A stretch of DNA of 39,401 nucleotides from Desulfobulbaceae bacterium (GTDB taxonomy: Bacteria; Desulfobacterota; Desulfobulbia; Desulfobulbales; SURF-16): positions 1-39,401 of the forward strand of contig PKTX01000045.1 of NCBI GenBank assembly GCA_002868945.1, in the 5' to 3' direction. This document shows positions 14,766 to 22,998 of the stretch, piece by piece. Made by a program: the position numbers and the translations under genes. The first letter of the stretch is position 1; each line of letters begins with the position of its first letter. The notes beneath the pieces are model-generated. The model was given only the letters and a program-made list of their open reading frames with translations. It was not told the origin of the DNA and did no database searches.

Positions 14766-15467
14766 ATGGATTTTACGAAATTTGCACAGGGCACCTTTGC
14801 CAATCTTGCCGAGGATAAGCAGCAGGCCATTATCAGGGCTGCCCTCTTTGAATTTGCCTCCCAGGGCTATCAGCGGGCCAGCTGTAATAATGTCGTTAAG
14901 GCGGCCGCTATCTCCAAGGGCTCGCTCTTTCAGTATTTCGGCAGCAAGGAAGGGCTTTTTCTCTTTGTCTTCGGCCGCTTTGTCGGCAAGGTCAAGGCCG
15001 CGGTCAAGGAGGCCACGGCCCGGCAGGAGGATTTCTTTGCCCTGGTACAGGCCATCCTGACGGCCGGTCTGCACTTTATTAAGCGCTATCCGCAATACTT
15101 TCAGATGTATCTGCAGGTCCTCTTTGAGCAGGAGGTGCCGCGCCGCCGGGAGCTGCTGGCCGAGGTTCGGCTCTTTTCCAGCGACTATTTCGGGCCGATC
15201 TGTGCAAGGGCGCGGGAGCAGGGTGTTATCCGTACTGATATTGGTGTGGAAATGGTGATCTTTATCCTTGATGCGGCCATTGACCGCTTTCTCCAGGCCT
15301 ATGCCCGCCCCTATCTCGACGCCGGTCTCGGCCTGGCCTCCTTGAGCGAGGCCGACTTGCAGGACAAGGTGGAAGAGTTGCTTGTCGTGCTGAAGAACGG
15401 CCTGCAACCGCCGGGCTTGTATTCAGGTTCAAGGGGCAAGGGGCAAGGGGCAAGGGGGGAGAGATGA
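14766..15467 (+). CDS. TetR-family transcriptional regulator
   Basis: A 233-residue regulator. The N-terminal helix-turn-helix is at about residues 19-65, with IIRAALFEFASQGYQRAS followed by KGSLFQYFGSKEGLF, the classic TetR recognition region. The rest is an all-helical ligand domain. It is the last gene of the hydrocarbon cluster in the same direction and is preceded by its own candidate promoter and a dyad (TGACCA-CC-TGGTCA), which suggests autoregulation and possibly control of the cluster. TetR regulators near lipid genes often sense acyl-CoA or fatty acids; the ligand here is unknown. The C-terminal 15 or so residues (SRGKGQGARGER) are encoded by the start of a family D repeat, so the repeat has extended the protein and supplied its stop. 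Confidence 0.88.
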   Translation: MDFTKFAQGTFANLAEDKQQAIIRAALFEFASQGYQRASCNNVVKAAAISKGSLFQYFGSKEGLFLFVFGRFVGKVKAAVKEATARQEDFFALVQAILTAGLHFIKRYPQYFQMYLQVLFEQEVPRRRELLAEVRLFSSDYFGPICARAREQGVIRTDIGVEMVIFILDAAIDRFLQAYARPYLDAGLGLASLSEADLQDKVEELLVVLKNGLQPPGLYSGSRGKGQGARGER

Positions 15468-15737
15468 GAGATTAGAGGTGAGAGGTGAGGGACAAGGACT
15501 GAGGGCTGAGGGCTGAGGGCTTGGGACTGGGGACTGGGGGCTGAGGGGGGCGTTGAGCGTGTCGAAACGTGGGGTGGTCAGCATTGGCCATGCGATATTT
15601 GACCATAAAACGATCCGGCACTTGCCGCCGTTGCACCATGCGCTTAGACTCTTTCCTTGAACCTTGAACCTTGAACCTTGAACCTTGAACCTTGAACCTT
15701 GAACCTTGAACCTTGAACCTTGAACCTTGAACCTTAA
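15424..15737. repeat. Family D composite repeat, copy D2, with about 11 tandem TTGAACC heptamers
   Basis: The left arm is GGTTCAAGGGGCAAGGGG-type words (from about 15424). The core GCGTTGAGCGTGTCGAAACG is at 15550-15569 and is followed by ATATTTGACCATAAAACG. The right arm is about 11 near-perfect TTGAACC units at 15657-15735. Positions 15550-15632 resemble 36562-36645 over about 85 bp. The array ends about 30 bp before the mqnE start. Confidence 0.85.
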
Positions 15738-15764
15738 AGATATCAATTCAACAGACGTGAAAAT

Positions 15765-16859
15765 ATGGAATCACTGGTAATCAAAGCAGGACTGGGCGAT
15801 ATTCTCGATAAGGTTAAAAGAGCTGAACGCATCACCAAGGAGGAGGCCATTCGTCTCTATGAAAGCCCGGACCTGCTGGCCGTGGGCTATCTGGCCAACA
15901 TGGTGCGCGAACGCAAGAATGGCGATAAGGCCTATTTCATCTACAATCAGCATGTCAACTACTCCAACATCTGCACCAATCTCTGTAAGTTCTGCGCCTT
16001 TGGTAAGGAAAAGGGCACTGACAAATCATACGAGATGACGGTGGAGGAGGCCGTCGGCAAGGTGCGTGATCGCCTTGATGAGCCGATCACCGAGGTGCAT
16101 ATGGTGGGCGGCATTCATCCGGATCTGCCCTTTTCCTACTACACCGATATTTTGAAGGGCATTAAAGAGGTGCGGCCCGACATTCATGTCCAGGCCTTTA
16201 CCTGTGTGGAAATCGATCACCTGGCCAAACTGGCCGACAAGCCGGTGAAGGAAACCCTGGAGATCCTCATGGCAGCGGGCCTGGACTCCATCCCCGGCGG
16301 CGGCGCCGAGGTCTTCAGCTCCAGAATCCGCGAGAAGACCTGCCCGGACAAGCTCTCCGGCCAGGGCTGGTTGGAGGTGGCCAAAACGGCCCATCGCCTG
16401 GGCCTGAATACCAATGCCACCATGCTCTACGGCCATATCGAGACCATTGAGGAACGCGTTGAGCATCTGGCCGCCCTGCGCGAGGCCCAGGATGAGACCG
16501 CCGGCTTTCTCGCCTTTATCCCCCTGGCCTTTCATCCCAAGAATACCAAGATGGATGATCTGTCCCGCACCTCCGGGGTGGATGATCTGAAAAATATCGC
16601 TGTTTCCCGCATCTTTCTGGACAACTTCCCCCACATCAAGGCCTACTGGGTTATGATCGGCCCCAAGCTGGCCCAGGTGGCCCTCTCCTTTGGTGCGGAT
16701 GACGTGGATGGTACGGTGAAGGAGGAGATAATCACCCATATGGCCGGCGCTGATACCGAACAGGCCATGGCCATCCCGGAACTGGTGCGCATCATCAAGG
16801 AGGCGGGCCGCACCCCTGTCCAGCGCGGGACCTTGTATGATGTGATTAAGGAATATTGA
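15765..16859 (+). CDS. mqnE: Aminodeoxyfutalosine synthase MqnE (radical SAM)
   Basis: A 364-residue radical SAM enzyme of the menaquinone futalosine pathway. The iron-sulfur cluster motif is C70-x3-C74-x2-C77 in NICTNLCKFCAFG. GGGAE lies in the middle, as in MqnE and MqnC, and the C-terminal HMAGADTEQ...GRTPVQRGTLYD distinguishes MqnE from MqnC. It joins 3-(1-carboxyvinyloxy)benzoate, the product of MqnA, to SAM-derived adenosine, giving aminodeoxyfutalosine. It is followed after 198 bp by mqnC and the rest of the pathway genes on the same strand. The ATG lies about 30 bp after a TTGAACC array. The assignment is confident. Confidence 0.95.
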   Translation: MESLVIKAGLGDILDKVKRAERITKEEAIRLYESPDLLAVGYLANMVRERKNGDKAYFIYNQHVNYSNICTNLCKFCAFGKEKGTDKSYEMTVEEAVGKVRDRLDEPITEVHMVGGIHPDLPFSYYTDILKGIKEVRPDIHVQAFTCVEIDHLAKLADKPVKETLEILMAAGLDSIPGGGAEVFSSRIREKTCPDKLSGQGWLEVAKTAHRLGLNTNATMLYGHIETIEERVEHLAALREAQDETAGFLAFIPLAFHPKNTKMDDLSRTSGVDDLKNIAVSRIFLDNFPHIKAYWVMIGPKLAQVALSFGADDVDGTVKEEIITHMAGADTEQAMAIPELVRIIKEAGRTPVQRGTLYDVIKEY

Positions 16860-17057
16860 TTTTTTAGAAATCAGAAATCAGGATTCAGGAGTCAATGTCC
16901 GTAATGGAGGCATCCATAATCTCCCTTTCCCCCTGGGAGAAGGTCGCGATGAGGGTGGAAACGACATTGAACCAGGAAGTCGGAAATAAAAAAAAAACAC
17001 TCTGAGCCGGTCTCTTTGTTTGTGTGGCGAGGGCTGGGAGGGTTTGAGAAATAAAAA
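16860..17057. other. mqnE-mqnC spacer with repeat fragments
   Basis: A 198-bp spacer without a gene. It contains a single arm of ATCAGGATTCAGGAGTCA type (16870-16895), related to the hairpin at 32799-32874. It also contains CCCTTTCCCCCTGGGAGAAGG (about 16922-16942), a word like the common intergenic repeat of the CTCTCCCNNNGGGAGAGGG kind. GGGAGGG lies about 19 bp before the mqnC start. Confidence 0.5.
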
Positions 17058-18107
17058 ATGCAAGAATTAAGAGCGAAAATATTGGACGGTGGTCGTATCT
17101 CCGAGGAGGAGGGCGTCAGGCTCTTCCAGGAGGGCAGCCTCTTTGATCTCGGCATGCTGGCTGATGAGATCCGCAAGCGCAAACACCCGGAGCCCATTGT
17201 CACCTATGTCATTGATCGTAATATCAACTACACGGACATCTGTGTCTCGGCCTGTAAGTTCTGCGCCTTTTACAAGGCGCCGGACGATGCGAACGGTTCG
17301 GTGCTCTCCCTGGAGGAGCTTGGCAAAAAGATCGAAGAGACCCAGCGTCTGGGCGGCAACCAGATTCTGCTGCAGGGTGGTCTCCATCCTGATCTGAGCC
17401 TGGAATTTTACGAGGATATGCTGCGCTTCATGAAGGGGTACGGCGTTCATGTCCACGGTTTTTCACCCCCTGAGGTCATGCATTTTGCGGCGGTTTCCGG
17501 TAAACCCATGCCCGAGGTCCTCATCCGTCTGCAGCGCGCCGGTCTCGACTCCATTCCCGGCGGCGGTGCCGAAATCCTCACTGATCGGGTCAGGCAGGAG
17601 AGTGCCCCCAGAAAGTGCACGGCCGATGAGTGGCTTGCCGTCATGGAAGAGGCCCATCGTCAGGGAATGCGCACCACCGCCACCATGATGTTCGGCCATG
17701 TGGAGAGCATTGCGGAACGGTTGGAGCACCTGCGGCGACTCCGTGACCTGCAGGACCGCACCCATGGCTTTACCGCCTTTATTCCCTGGCCCTTTCAGCC
17801 CGATAATACGGTGTATGACGGCATGGCCAAGACCACCGGCCATGAGTATCTGAAAATGCTGGCCCTGTCGCGTATCTTTCTGGATAATTTTGATAATATC
17901 CAGGCCTCCTGGGTGACCCAGGGGCCTAAGATCGCCCAGGTCTCCCTCTTCTTCGGGGCCAACGATTTCGGCTCCACCATGATCGAGGAGAATGTGGTGG
18001 CAGCGGCCGGCGTCAGCTTTCGTCTCTCCGAGGAGGAGATCCGCAAGCTGGTGAGTGGCGTGGGTATGACACCCAGGCAACGTCGGATGGACTATACGCT
18101 GGTCTGA
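17058..18107 (+). CDS. mqnC: Dehypoxanthine futalosine cyclase MqnC (radical SAM)
   Basis: A 349-residue radical SAM enzyme. The cluster ligands are C62-x3-C66-x2-C69 in DICVSACKFCAFYK; the Tyr after CAF is typical of MqnC. GLHPDL and GGGAE follow, and the C-terminal GMTPRQRRMDYTLV is the MqnC ending. It cyclises dehypoxanthine futalosine to cyclic DHFL, the step that builds the second ring of the naphthoate. The next gene starts 2 bp after its stop, so the operon continues. It is clearly a paralogue of the neighbouring mqnE but not a recent duplicate. Confidence 0.95.
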   Translation: MQELRAKILDGGRISEEEGVRLFQEGSLFDLGMLADEIRKRKHPEPIVTYVIDRNINYTDICVSACKFCAFYKAPDDANGSVLSLEELGKKIEETQRLGGNQILLQGGLHPDLSLEFYEDMLRFMKGYGVHVHGFSPPEVMHFAAVSGKPMPEVLIRLQRAGLDSIPGGGAEILTDRVRQESAPRKCTADEWLAVMEEAHRQGMRTTATMMFGHVESIAERLEHLRRLRDLQDRTHGFTAFIPWPFQPDNTVYDGMAKTTGHEYLKMLALSRIFLDNFDNIQASWVTQGPKIAQVSLFFGANDFGSTMIEENVVAAAGVSFRLSEEEIRKLVSGVGMTPRQRRMDYTLV

Positions 18108-18109
18108 TC

Positions 18110-19288
18110 ATGGCGATTCTGCACCGTGCCCCATGGGTTTTGCCGATTAGTGCGCCGCCTGTTGTTGATGGGGCGGTTATGGTTGAGAACGGCATGATCG
18201 TCGCGGTGGGACCATACCGGCACCTGCGCCATGGGAAGCACGCCCGGCTGGTGGAGCATGAGGGCCGTATATTGCTACCGGCCCTGCTCAACTGTCATTG
18301 TCATCTGGAGCTGAGCGGCTGCGCGGCAATGACCGACAGAGAAGTGGCTCCCGCCCATATGCCGGCCTGGATCACCGAACTCCTCGCCCTGCGCGCCAGC
18401 CGTTCCGGTGAGGATGACACCTCCCTGGCCTGCGCCGTCCTGGCGCGCCAACATGCTGACGGTGTCGCTCTGCTGGTGGATATCGGCAATGGTCTGCGGC
18501 CTGCCGCCTCCTGCCATGACATGACCCGGGTTGATTATTACACCGAACTGCTTGGCCTTTCCAGACAGGCCACCCTCCTGGCCCTGCAGGTCATGCAGGA
18601 TCATGATGACGGTCATAACTTTACCTGCCATGCCCCCTATTCCACCAGCGCCGCGCTGTTGCAGGCCGTCAAGGAGAGGGCCGCACTGCTCCGGCGCCTC
18701 TATCCTCTCCATGTCGGTGAATCCCTGGATGAGGTGGAGTTCCTGGCCACGGGCCACGGCCCTTTCCGCAGCTTTTTGGAGGAGCGCGGTGTCTGGGACG
18801 GCAGCTTTGCGGTGCCGGGCTGCGGGCCGGTTGCTTATCTGGAACGGCTTGGTCTCCTTGATGAGTTGACCCTCTGTGTGCATTGCCTCCACCTTGATGA
18901 GGCGGAGATCGACCTGCTGGCCCGAAGAAGGGCCGGAGTCTGTCTCTGTGCCGGCTCAAACCGTTTTTTGGGGGTGGGGCGGGCCCCGCTGGCCGAGATG
19001 CTGGCTGTCGGCCTCAAGCCCTGTCTGGGCACCGATAGCCTGGCCAGTAATCCGCGCCTTTCTCTGTGGCGCGAAATGAATATCCTGGCCGACGACCACC
19101 CGCAGCTTGATCCCGCCCTTATCCTGGCCATGGCTACCTGGAACGGTGCCGAGATTGTGGCCCGGTCGGAGCTGGGCCGGTTGGCGCCGGGCGGCAGCGC
19201 CCACTTTATTGCGGTGGCATATGAAGGGTCGTCACCCCTTGAGTTCCTGGTACGGGAGCCGCATGTCAAGGACGTTTATTGGGTGTGA
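18110..19288 (+). CDS. mqnX: Amidohydrolase, probable aminodeoxyfutalosine deaminase (MqnX-like)
   Basis: A 392-residue metal-dependent amidohydrolase of the SAH/adenosine deaminase-like group. The metal and catalytic residues are His63 and His65 in NCHCHLE, His174 in CHAPYST, His201 and Glu204 in HVGES, His258 in CVHCLH, and Asp309 in GTDSLASN. In the futalosine pathway such an enzyme deaminates aminodeoxyfutalosine to futalosine. Its place between mqnC and mqnA strongly supports that role. The pathway would then need a futalosine hydrolase (MqnB), which is not in this window. Other amidohydrolase substrates (SAH, guanine) are possible by family alone; the context makes MqnX the best call. 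Confidence 0.82.
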   Translation: MAILHRAPWVLPISAPPVVDGAVMVENGMIVAVGPYRHLRHGKHARLVEHEGRILLPALLNCHCHLELSGCAAMTDREVAPAHMPAWITELLALRASRSGEDDTSLACAVLARQHADGVALLVDIGNGLRPAASCHDMTRVDYYTELLGLSRQATLLALQVMQDHDDGHNFTCHAPYSTSAALLQAVKERAALLRRLYPLHVGESLDEVEFLATGHGPFRSFLEERGVWDGSFAVPGCGPVAYLERLGLLDELTLCVHCLHLDEAEIDLLARRRAGVCLCAGSNRFLGVGRAPLAEMLAVGLKPCLGTDSLASNPRLSLWREMNILADDHPQLDPALILAMATWNGAEIVARSELGRLAPGGSAHFIAVAYEGSSPLEFLVREPHVKDVYWV

Positions 19289-19292
19289 AACT

Positions 19293-20159
19293 ATGAAAGA
19301 GCAGAAGGGCAGGGCCACGGCCCGCATCGGCATGGTCAATTTCATTAACACCGCTCCCCTCTATGAGGTGTGGCGTCGTACGGTTCAGCGTCCCGAATGG
19401 CGGGTCACCGAGGCACCCCCTGCTGTTTTAAACGAAAAGCTCTACGGCGGCGAGCTGGACCTGGGCTTTATCTCTTCCCATGAGTATGGCGCCCATCCGG
19501 AGCACTACAGGATCCTGGCCGGGCTCTCCATCTCCGCCACCGGCCCGGTGGGCTCGGTCTTTCTCTTTTGCCGCCGGGCCATCGGCGAGCTCAACGGCCG
19601 GCGGCTGCTGCTCTCCTCCCAATCACAAACCTCGGTTGCCCTGGTCAAGGTCATCCTGGAGGAGTTTTACGGGGTGCAGCCCGCCTATAGTCAGGGGGCC
19701 ATTGATATTCATAATCTCGCGGCGCAGTATGATGCTGTCCTGGCCATTGGTGATGATGCCCTGCGTCTTAAGGAGCAGGAGGCCTTTCCGGTGCAACTTG
19801 ATCTCAGCGAGGTGTGGCAGCAGCATACCGGTCTGCCCTTTGTCTTTGCCGTCTGGGCGGTGCGTGAGGAGTTCTGCCGCCGTGCCCCCCTTACCGTACT
19901 GGAGATCCATCAGGAGCTTGAGCGTTGCCTGCAAGAGGGCAAAGATGATTTAATGCGGATATGTGAGATGGTGGCGCCGCGCATTCCCATGGCGGTGCAG
20001 GCCTGTCACAGCTATCTGCAGGGCATGGAGTATGATCTGGGGCCCGCTAAGATTGCCGCCCTGGAGCGTTTTTTTGAATTTCTGATAAAGAGGGGCGAGG
20101 CCGCCGCCGGCTCTCTGCCTCTGAAAATATGCGATGAGAGGATGACCCATGGGGGATAA
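19293..20159 (+). CDS. mqnA: Chorismate dehydratase MqnA
   Basis: A 288-residue protein with the periplasmic-binding-protein-like fold of MqnA/MqnD. IGMVNFINTAPLYE at the N-terminus, ELDLGFISSHEYG and LLLSSQSQTSVALVKVIL are typical of MqnA. It removes water from chorismate to give 3-(1-carboxyvinyloxy)benzoate, the entry step of the futalosine route. ATG 19293 is chosen, 4 bp after the upstream stop; the frame is open further upstream only as an overlap with the deaminase gene. The next gene overlaps its end by 11 bp. MqnD, the related later enzyme, lacks this IGMVNFINTAP start, so MqnA is preferred. Confidence 0.9.
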   Translation: MKEQKGRATARIGMVNFINTAPLYEVWRRTVQRPEWRVTEAPPAVLNEKLYGGELDLGFISSHEYGAHPEHYRILAGLSISATGPVGSVFLFCRRAIGELNGRRLLLSSQSQTSVALVKVILEEFYGVQPAYSQGAIDIHNLAAQYDAVLAIGDDALRLKEQEAFPVQLDLSEVWQQHTGLPFVFAVWAVREEFCRRAPLTVLEIHQELERCLQEGKDDLMRICEMVAPRIPMAVQACHSYLQGMEYDLGPAKIAALERFFEFLIKRGEAAAGSLPLKICDERMTHGG

Positions 20160-20703
20160 GATTATTATTGCCATAACCGGCGCCTCCGGCATGATCTATG
20201 TCAGGGAGCTTTTTGCACTGCTGGCCGACATCGATGTGGAGGTGCACGCTATTATCTCCGAGGCTGGTGAGCAGGTCCTTGATCTGGAGCTCGGCCTGGA
20301 ACCCGCCGACCTGGGGGAGGTGACCTGGTGGGGAATCAGACAGTTCACCGCGCCCATGGCCTCCGGTTCGGCCCCTTTCCGGGCCATGGCCGTGCTGCCC
20401 TGTACCATGGGGACCTTGGCGGCCATTGCCGGCGGCCTTTCCGCCAACCTCATCCATCGTGCCGCCGACGTCATGCTCAAGGAACAGCGCCGCCTGGTGC
20501 TGGCTGTGCGCGAAACCCCCTTGAACCGCACCCACCTGCAGAATATGCTCCGTGTCCATGATGCCGGTGCCACCATCTGCCCGGCCATGCCTTCCATGTA
20601 CCAGAAACCGCAAAGCATTGACGAGATGGCCCGCAACTATGCGGCCCGTCTTGTGGAAAGTCTCGGCCTGGCCGTGGAGTATCCCCGCTGGCAGGGGTGG
20701 TGA
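20149..20703 (+). CDS. UbiX-like flavin prenyltransferase
   Basis: A 184-residue protein of the UbiX/Pad1 family, the usual length. The flavin-binding loop is ITGASGMIY (9-17), and PCTMGTLAAIAGGLSANLI, LVLAVRETPLN and PAMPSMYQKPQS are the characteristic segments. UbiX proteins prenylate FMN to make the cofactor of UbiD-type decarboxylases. In the futalosine pathway a UbiX/UbiD-type pair is thought to decarboxylate the naphthoate late in the route. The partner UbiD-like gene is not in the window. The gene overlaps mqnA by 11 bp, so it is translationally linked to the menaquinone operon. Confidence 0.9.
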   Translation: MGDKIIIAITGASGMIYVRELFALLADIDVEVHAIISEAGEQVLDLELGLEPADLGEVTWWGIRQFTAPMASGSAPFRAMAVLPCTMGTLAAIAGGLSANLIHRAADVMLKEQRRLVLAVRETPLNRTHLQNMLRVHDAGATICPAMPSMYQKPQSIDEMARNYAARLVESLGLAVEYPRWQGW

Positions 20704-20777
20704 GGGGTAAAGGTTCAAGGTGCAAGGTGCAAGAGGCAAGAGGCCCCCAAGGCAGGTATTCGATAGCTGCTCAGGTG

Positions 20778-20862
20778 CGCTGCTGTTTTTAGTTTCGATG
20801 TTTGTCAAACTTGAACAGGTAAGCGATCCTCCGAAATATCTAATAATTCTAGATACCCTAAA
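20778..20862. repeat. Dispersed repeat family G (copy G2)
   Basis: The segment with TTTGTCAAACTTGAAC, CTCCGAAATATCT and AGATACCCT resembles 36340-36415 over about 75 bp. A short family D arm (TTCAAGGTGCAAGG) precedes it at about 20710. Confidence 0.65.
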
Positions 20863-20870
20863 GATAAAAA

Positions 20871-21725
20871 ATGCTGAAAAAAATCTCCGATCTTCTTGAA
20901 ATGATCAAATTCAAACACACGGTGTTTGCCCTGCCCTTTGCCTTTATGGGGGCCTGGCTGGCCCGGGGAGGAGTGCCCGACGCCATCACCTTTTTGTGGA
21001 TCGTTTTGGCCATGGTCGGCGCCAGGACCAGTGCCATGGGCTTTAATCGTATTATTGACGCCCGTTTCGACCGGGAGAATCCGCGCACTGCCGAACGCGC
21101 CATTCCGGCCGGCGCCGTCAAGATGGCCGAGGCCTGGGCCATGGTCATCCTGGCCGCCGCACTCTTTTTTGTGGCCTGTGCCCAGCTCAATGTTCTGACC
21201 CTGAAGCTTGCTCCGCTGGCCCTCGCTCTTACCCTCTTTTACTCCTATACCAAACGGTTCACCTGGCTCTGTCATGTGGTGCTCGGTGTCGCCCTGGCCT
21301 TTTCTCCCCTGGGCGGCTATGTGGCGGTCAAGGGCAGCCTGCTCGGCTTTCCCTGGATGCTGTCGGCGGCCGTGCTCTTTTGGGTGGCCGGTTTTGACGC
21401 GGTCTATGCCTGTCTTGATGCCGATTTTGACAGGGAGCGGGGCCTGCACTCCATGCCGGCCCGCTTCGGAAGGGAAGGGGCCTTTAAACTGGCCGTGCTC
21501 TTTCATGCCGTGGCCTTTGTCCTCTTTGCCGCCACCGGTTTTTACTGCCAGCTCAATATCTATTATTTCGTCGGTGTCGCTCTTACCGGTCTGGCCCTTT
21601 TCTATCAACATCTTATTGTCACGCCCAGGGATCTCTCCAATATCAAGATGAGCTTCTTTGCCATGAATGGTATTATCAGTATCACCCTCTTTGTTGCCAC
21701 CTGGCTGTCGCTCTTGACCTCGTGA
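20871..21725 (+). CDS. mqnP: UbiA-like prenyltransferase of menaquinone synthesis (MqnP-like)
   Basis: A 284-residue membrane protein with eight to nine hydrophobic helices. The two aspartate-rich prenyl-diphosphate motifs of the UbiA superfamily are present: NRIIDARFD (Asn59, Asp63, Asp67) and CLDADFDRE (Asp183, Asp187). It would attach the isoprenoid tail to the naphthoate in the cytoplasmic membrane. It lies downstream of mqnE-mqnC-mqnX-mqnA-ubiX, separated by 167 bp of repeat, and may have a separate translation signal. UbiA of ubiquinone synthesis is the alternative by fold, but the futalosine context decides for menaquinone. Confidence 0.88.
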   Translation: MLKKISDLLEMIKFKHTVFALPFAFMGAWLARGGVPDAITFLWIVLAMVGARTSAMGFNRIIDARFDRENPRTAERAIPAGAVKMAEAWAMVILAAALFFVACAQLNVLTLKLAPLALALTLFYSYTKRFTWLCHVVLGVALAFSPLGGYVAVKGSLLGFPWMLSAAVLFWVAGFDAVYACLDADFDRERGLHSMPARFGREGAFKLAVLFHAVAFVLFAATGFYCQLNIYYFVGVALTGLALFYQHLIVTPRDLSNIKMSFFAMNGIISITLFVATWLSLLTS

Positions 21726-21970
21726 TCCCTGGTGGCCGTGCCTGTCGGCCATCCTTGCGGATCCAGGCGGGAGAAGTTTTGCCGGGCTGTTTATTTCCAC
21801 GTTGATTTTCTTCTATCTTTTATGATGAAATCAGTATCTATTAGTAATTTTTCCTCCATCATCTCTTTGCCCTGCACCACAGAGGAAGGCGGGATGGCAG
21901 GATCCCGGCACTCCGGCCAGAGCGGTGTTGTCGGTTTGCAGCCAATATCTCAGGACCGGGAGTTCCATAC
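21726..21970. other. Spacer before cheV
   Basis: A 245-bp gap. I see no gene or repeat of the families found elsewhere. A purine-rich GGGAG lies 9 nt before the cheV ATG and is a good ribosome-binding site. No convincing promoter was found. Confidence 0.4.
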
Positions 21971-22951
21971 ATGAAACAGCAAAGCGCCTCGAACCAGTCA
22001 AAGATTCTCCTGGAAAGCGGCACCAATGAGCTTGAGGTTATCACCTTTTACCTCGAATTCATGGAACCGGGCAGCGCCACGCCTAAAAAGGTTGTCTTTG
22101 GCATCAATGCCGCCAAGGTGCGGGAGCTTGTTGCCTTTCCCGCTGAGATCACCGAGGTGGTGAACAGCCCTGCCTGTGTCAAGGGGGTGTTTCTGTTGCG
22201 TAACGCCACCATTCCCCTGATCGATATCAGTGACTATTTCGGCTACCAGGTGGAACAGACGGCTGATGACAGGAAAAAATGCGTGGTTATTGTGGCTGAG
22301 CTGAACGGTAAGCCCTTTGGTTTTATTACCCATGGCGTCGATAAGGTACACCGCCTCTCCTGGAGTCAGATTTCACCACCGCCCGAGATCATTGCCGAGA
22401 ATGCCTCAATAACCGGCATCAGTCTCTTGGGTGATCAGACCGTGCAGATGATCGATTTTGAGAGGATTGTCGCGGAAATCGACCCTTCCATGATTATTCA
22501 CAGTGAACGGGATACCGATGATTCCGATGCCATTGAGAAGAAGTATTCAAAAGAGGTGGTTATTGCCGACGATTCCCGCGTGGTGCTTATGCAGCTCTCC
22601 GCCACCCTGAAAAAGGCGGGCTTTCACGTCAAGGCCCACTCGGACGGTCAGTTTGCCTGGGAATATCTGGAAGGTCTGCGTGAGGCAGGTGAGTTGGACA
22701 ACACGATTCTGGCCGTTATCTCCGACATTGAGATGCCGCGCATGGATGGCCATCACTTCTGCATGAAGATCAAACAGAATCCGGCCTATAGCAAGATCCC
22801 GGTTATTCTCTTTTCATCCATGATTAATGATTCCCTCAAGAGAAAGGGGGAGGCGGTTGGGGCCGATGATCAGGTGACCAAGCCGGAGCTCGATACCCTC
22901 ATTGAAAGGCTGGAGGCCTGTCTGGCCCGACTTAATCCGGAATATGCCTGA
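21971..22951 (+). CDS. cheV: CheV-type chemotaxis coupling protein (CheW-REC)
   Basis: A 326-residue protein with an N-terminal CheW domain (about 20-170: VVFGINAAKVRELV, LRNATIPLIDISDYFG, FGFITHGVDKVHRLSW) and a C-terminal receiver domain (about 195-320). The receiver has the acidic pair Asp200/Asp201, phosphoacceptor Asp252 in VISDIEMPRMDG, Ser282 and Lys304 in VTKP, so it should be phosphorylated by CheA. CheV couples chemoreceptors to CheA and its phosphorylation tunes signalling. No other chemotaxis genes are adjacent, so it stands alone here. The assignment by domain order is secure. Confidence 0.93.
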   Translation: MKQQSASNQSKILLESGTNELEVITFYLEFMEPGSATPKKVVFGINAAKVRELVAFPAEITEVVNSPACVKGVFLLRNATIPLIDISDYFGYQVEQTADDRKKCVVIVAELNGKPFGFITHGVDKVHRLSWSQISPPPEIIAENASITGISLLGDQTVQMIDFERIVAEIDPSMIIHSERDTDDSDAIEKKYSKEVVIADDSRVVLMQLSATLKKAGFHVKAHSDGQFAWEYLEGLREAGELDNTILAVISDIEMPRMDGHHFCMKIKQNPAYSKIPVILFSSMINDSLKRKGEAVGADDQVTKPELDTLIERLEACLARLNPEYA

Positions 22952-22998
22952 GGCAATGTCTTGAGGCCATCTTGCCTTGCTTGATCGTGCCGTAATGA

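Noticed and set aside
15657-15735. Tandem TTGAACC array considered as a CRISPR
   Set aside because: The units are 7 bp without unique spacers, and no cas genes are present.
19107-19292. Upstream extension of MqnA from 19107
   Set aside because: It overlaps the end of the deaminase gene in another frame; MqnA starts naturally at 19293.
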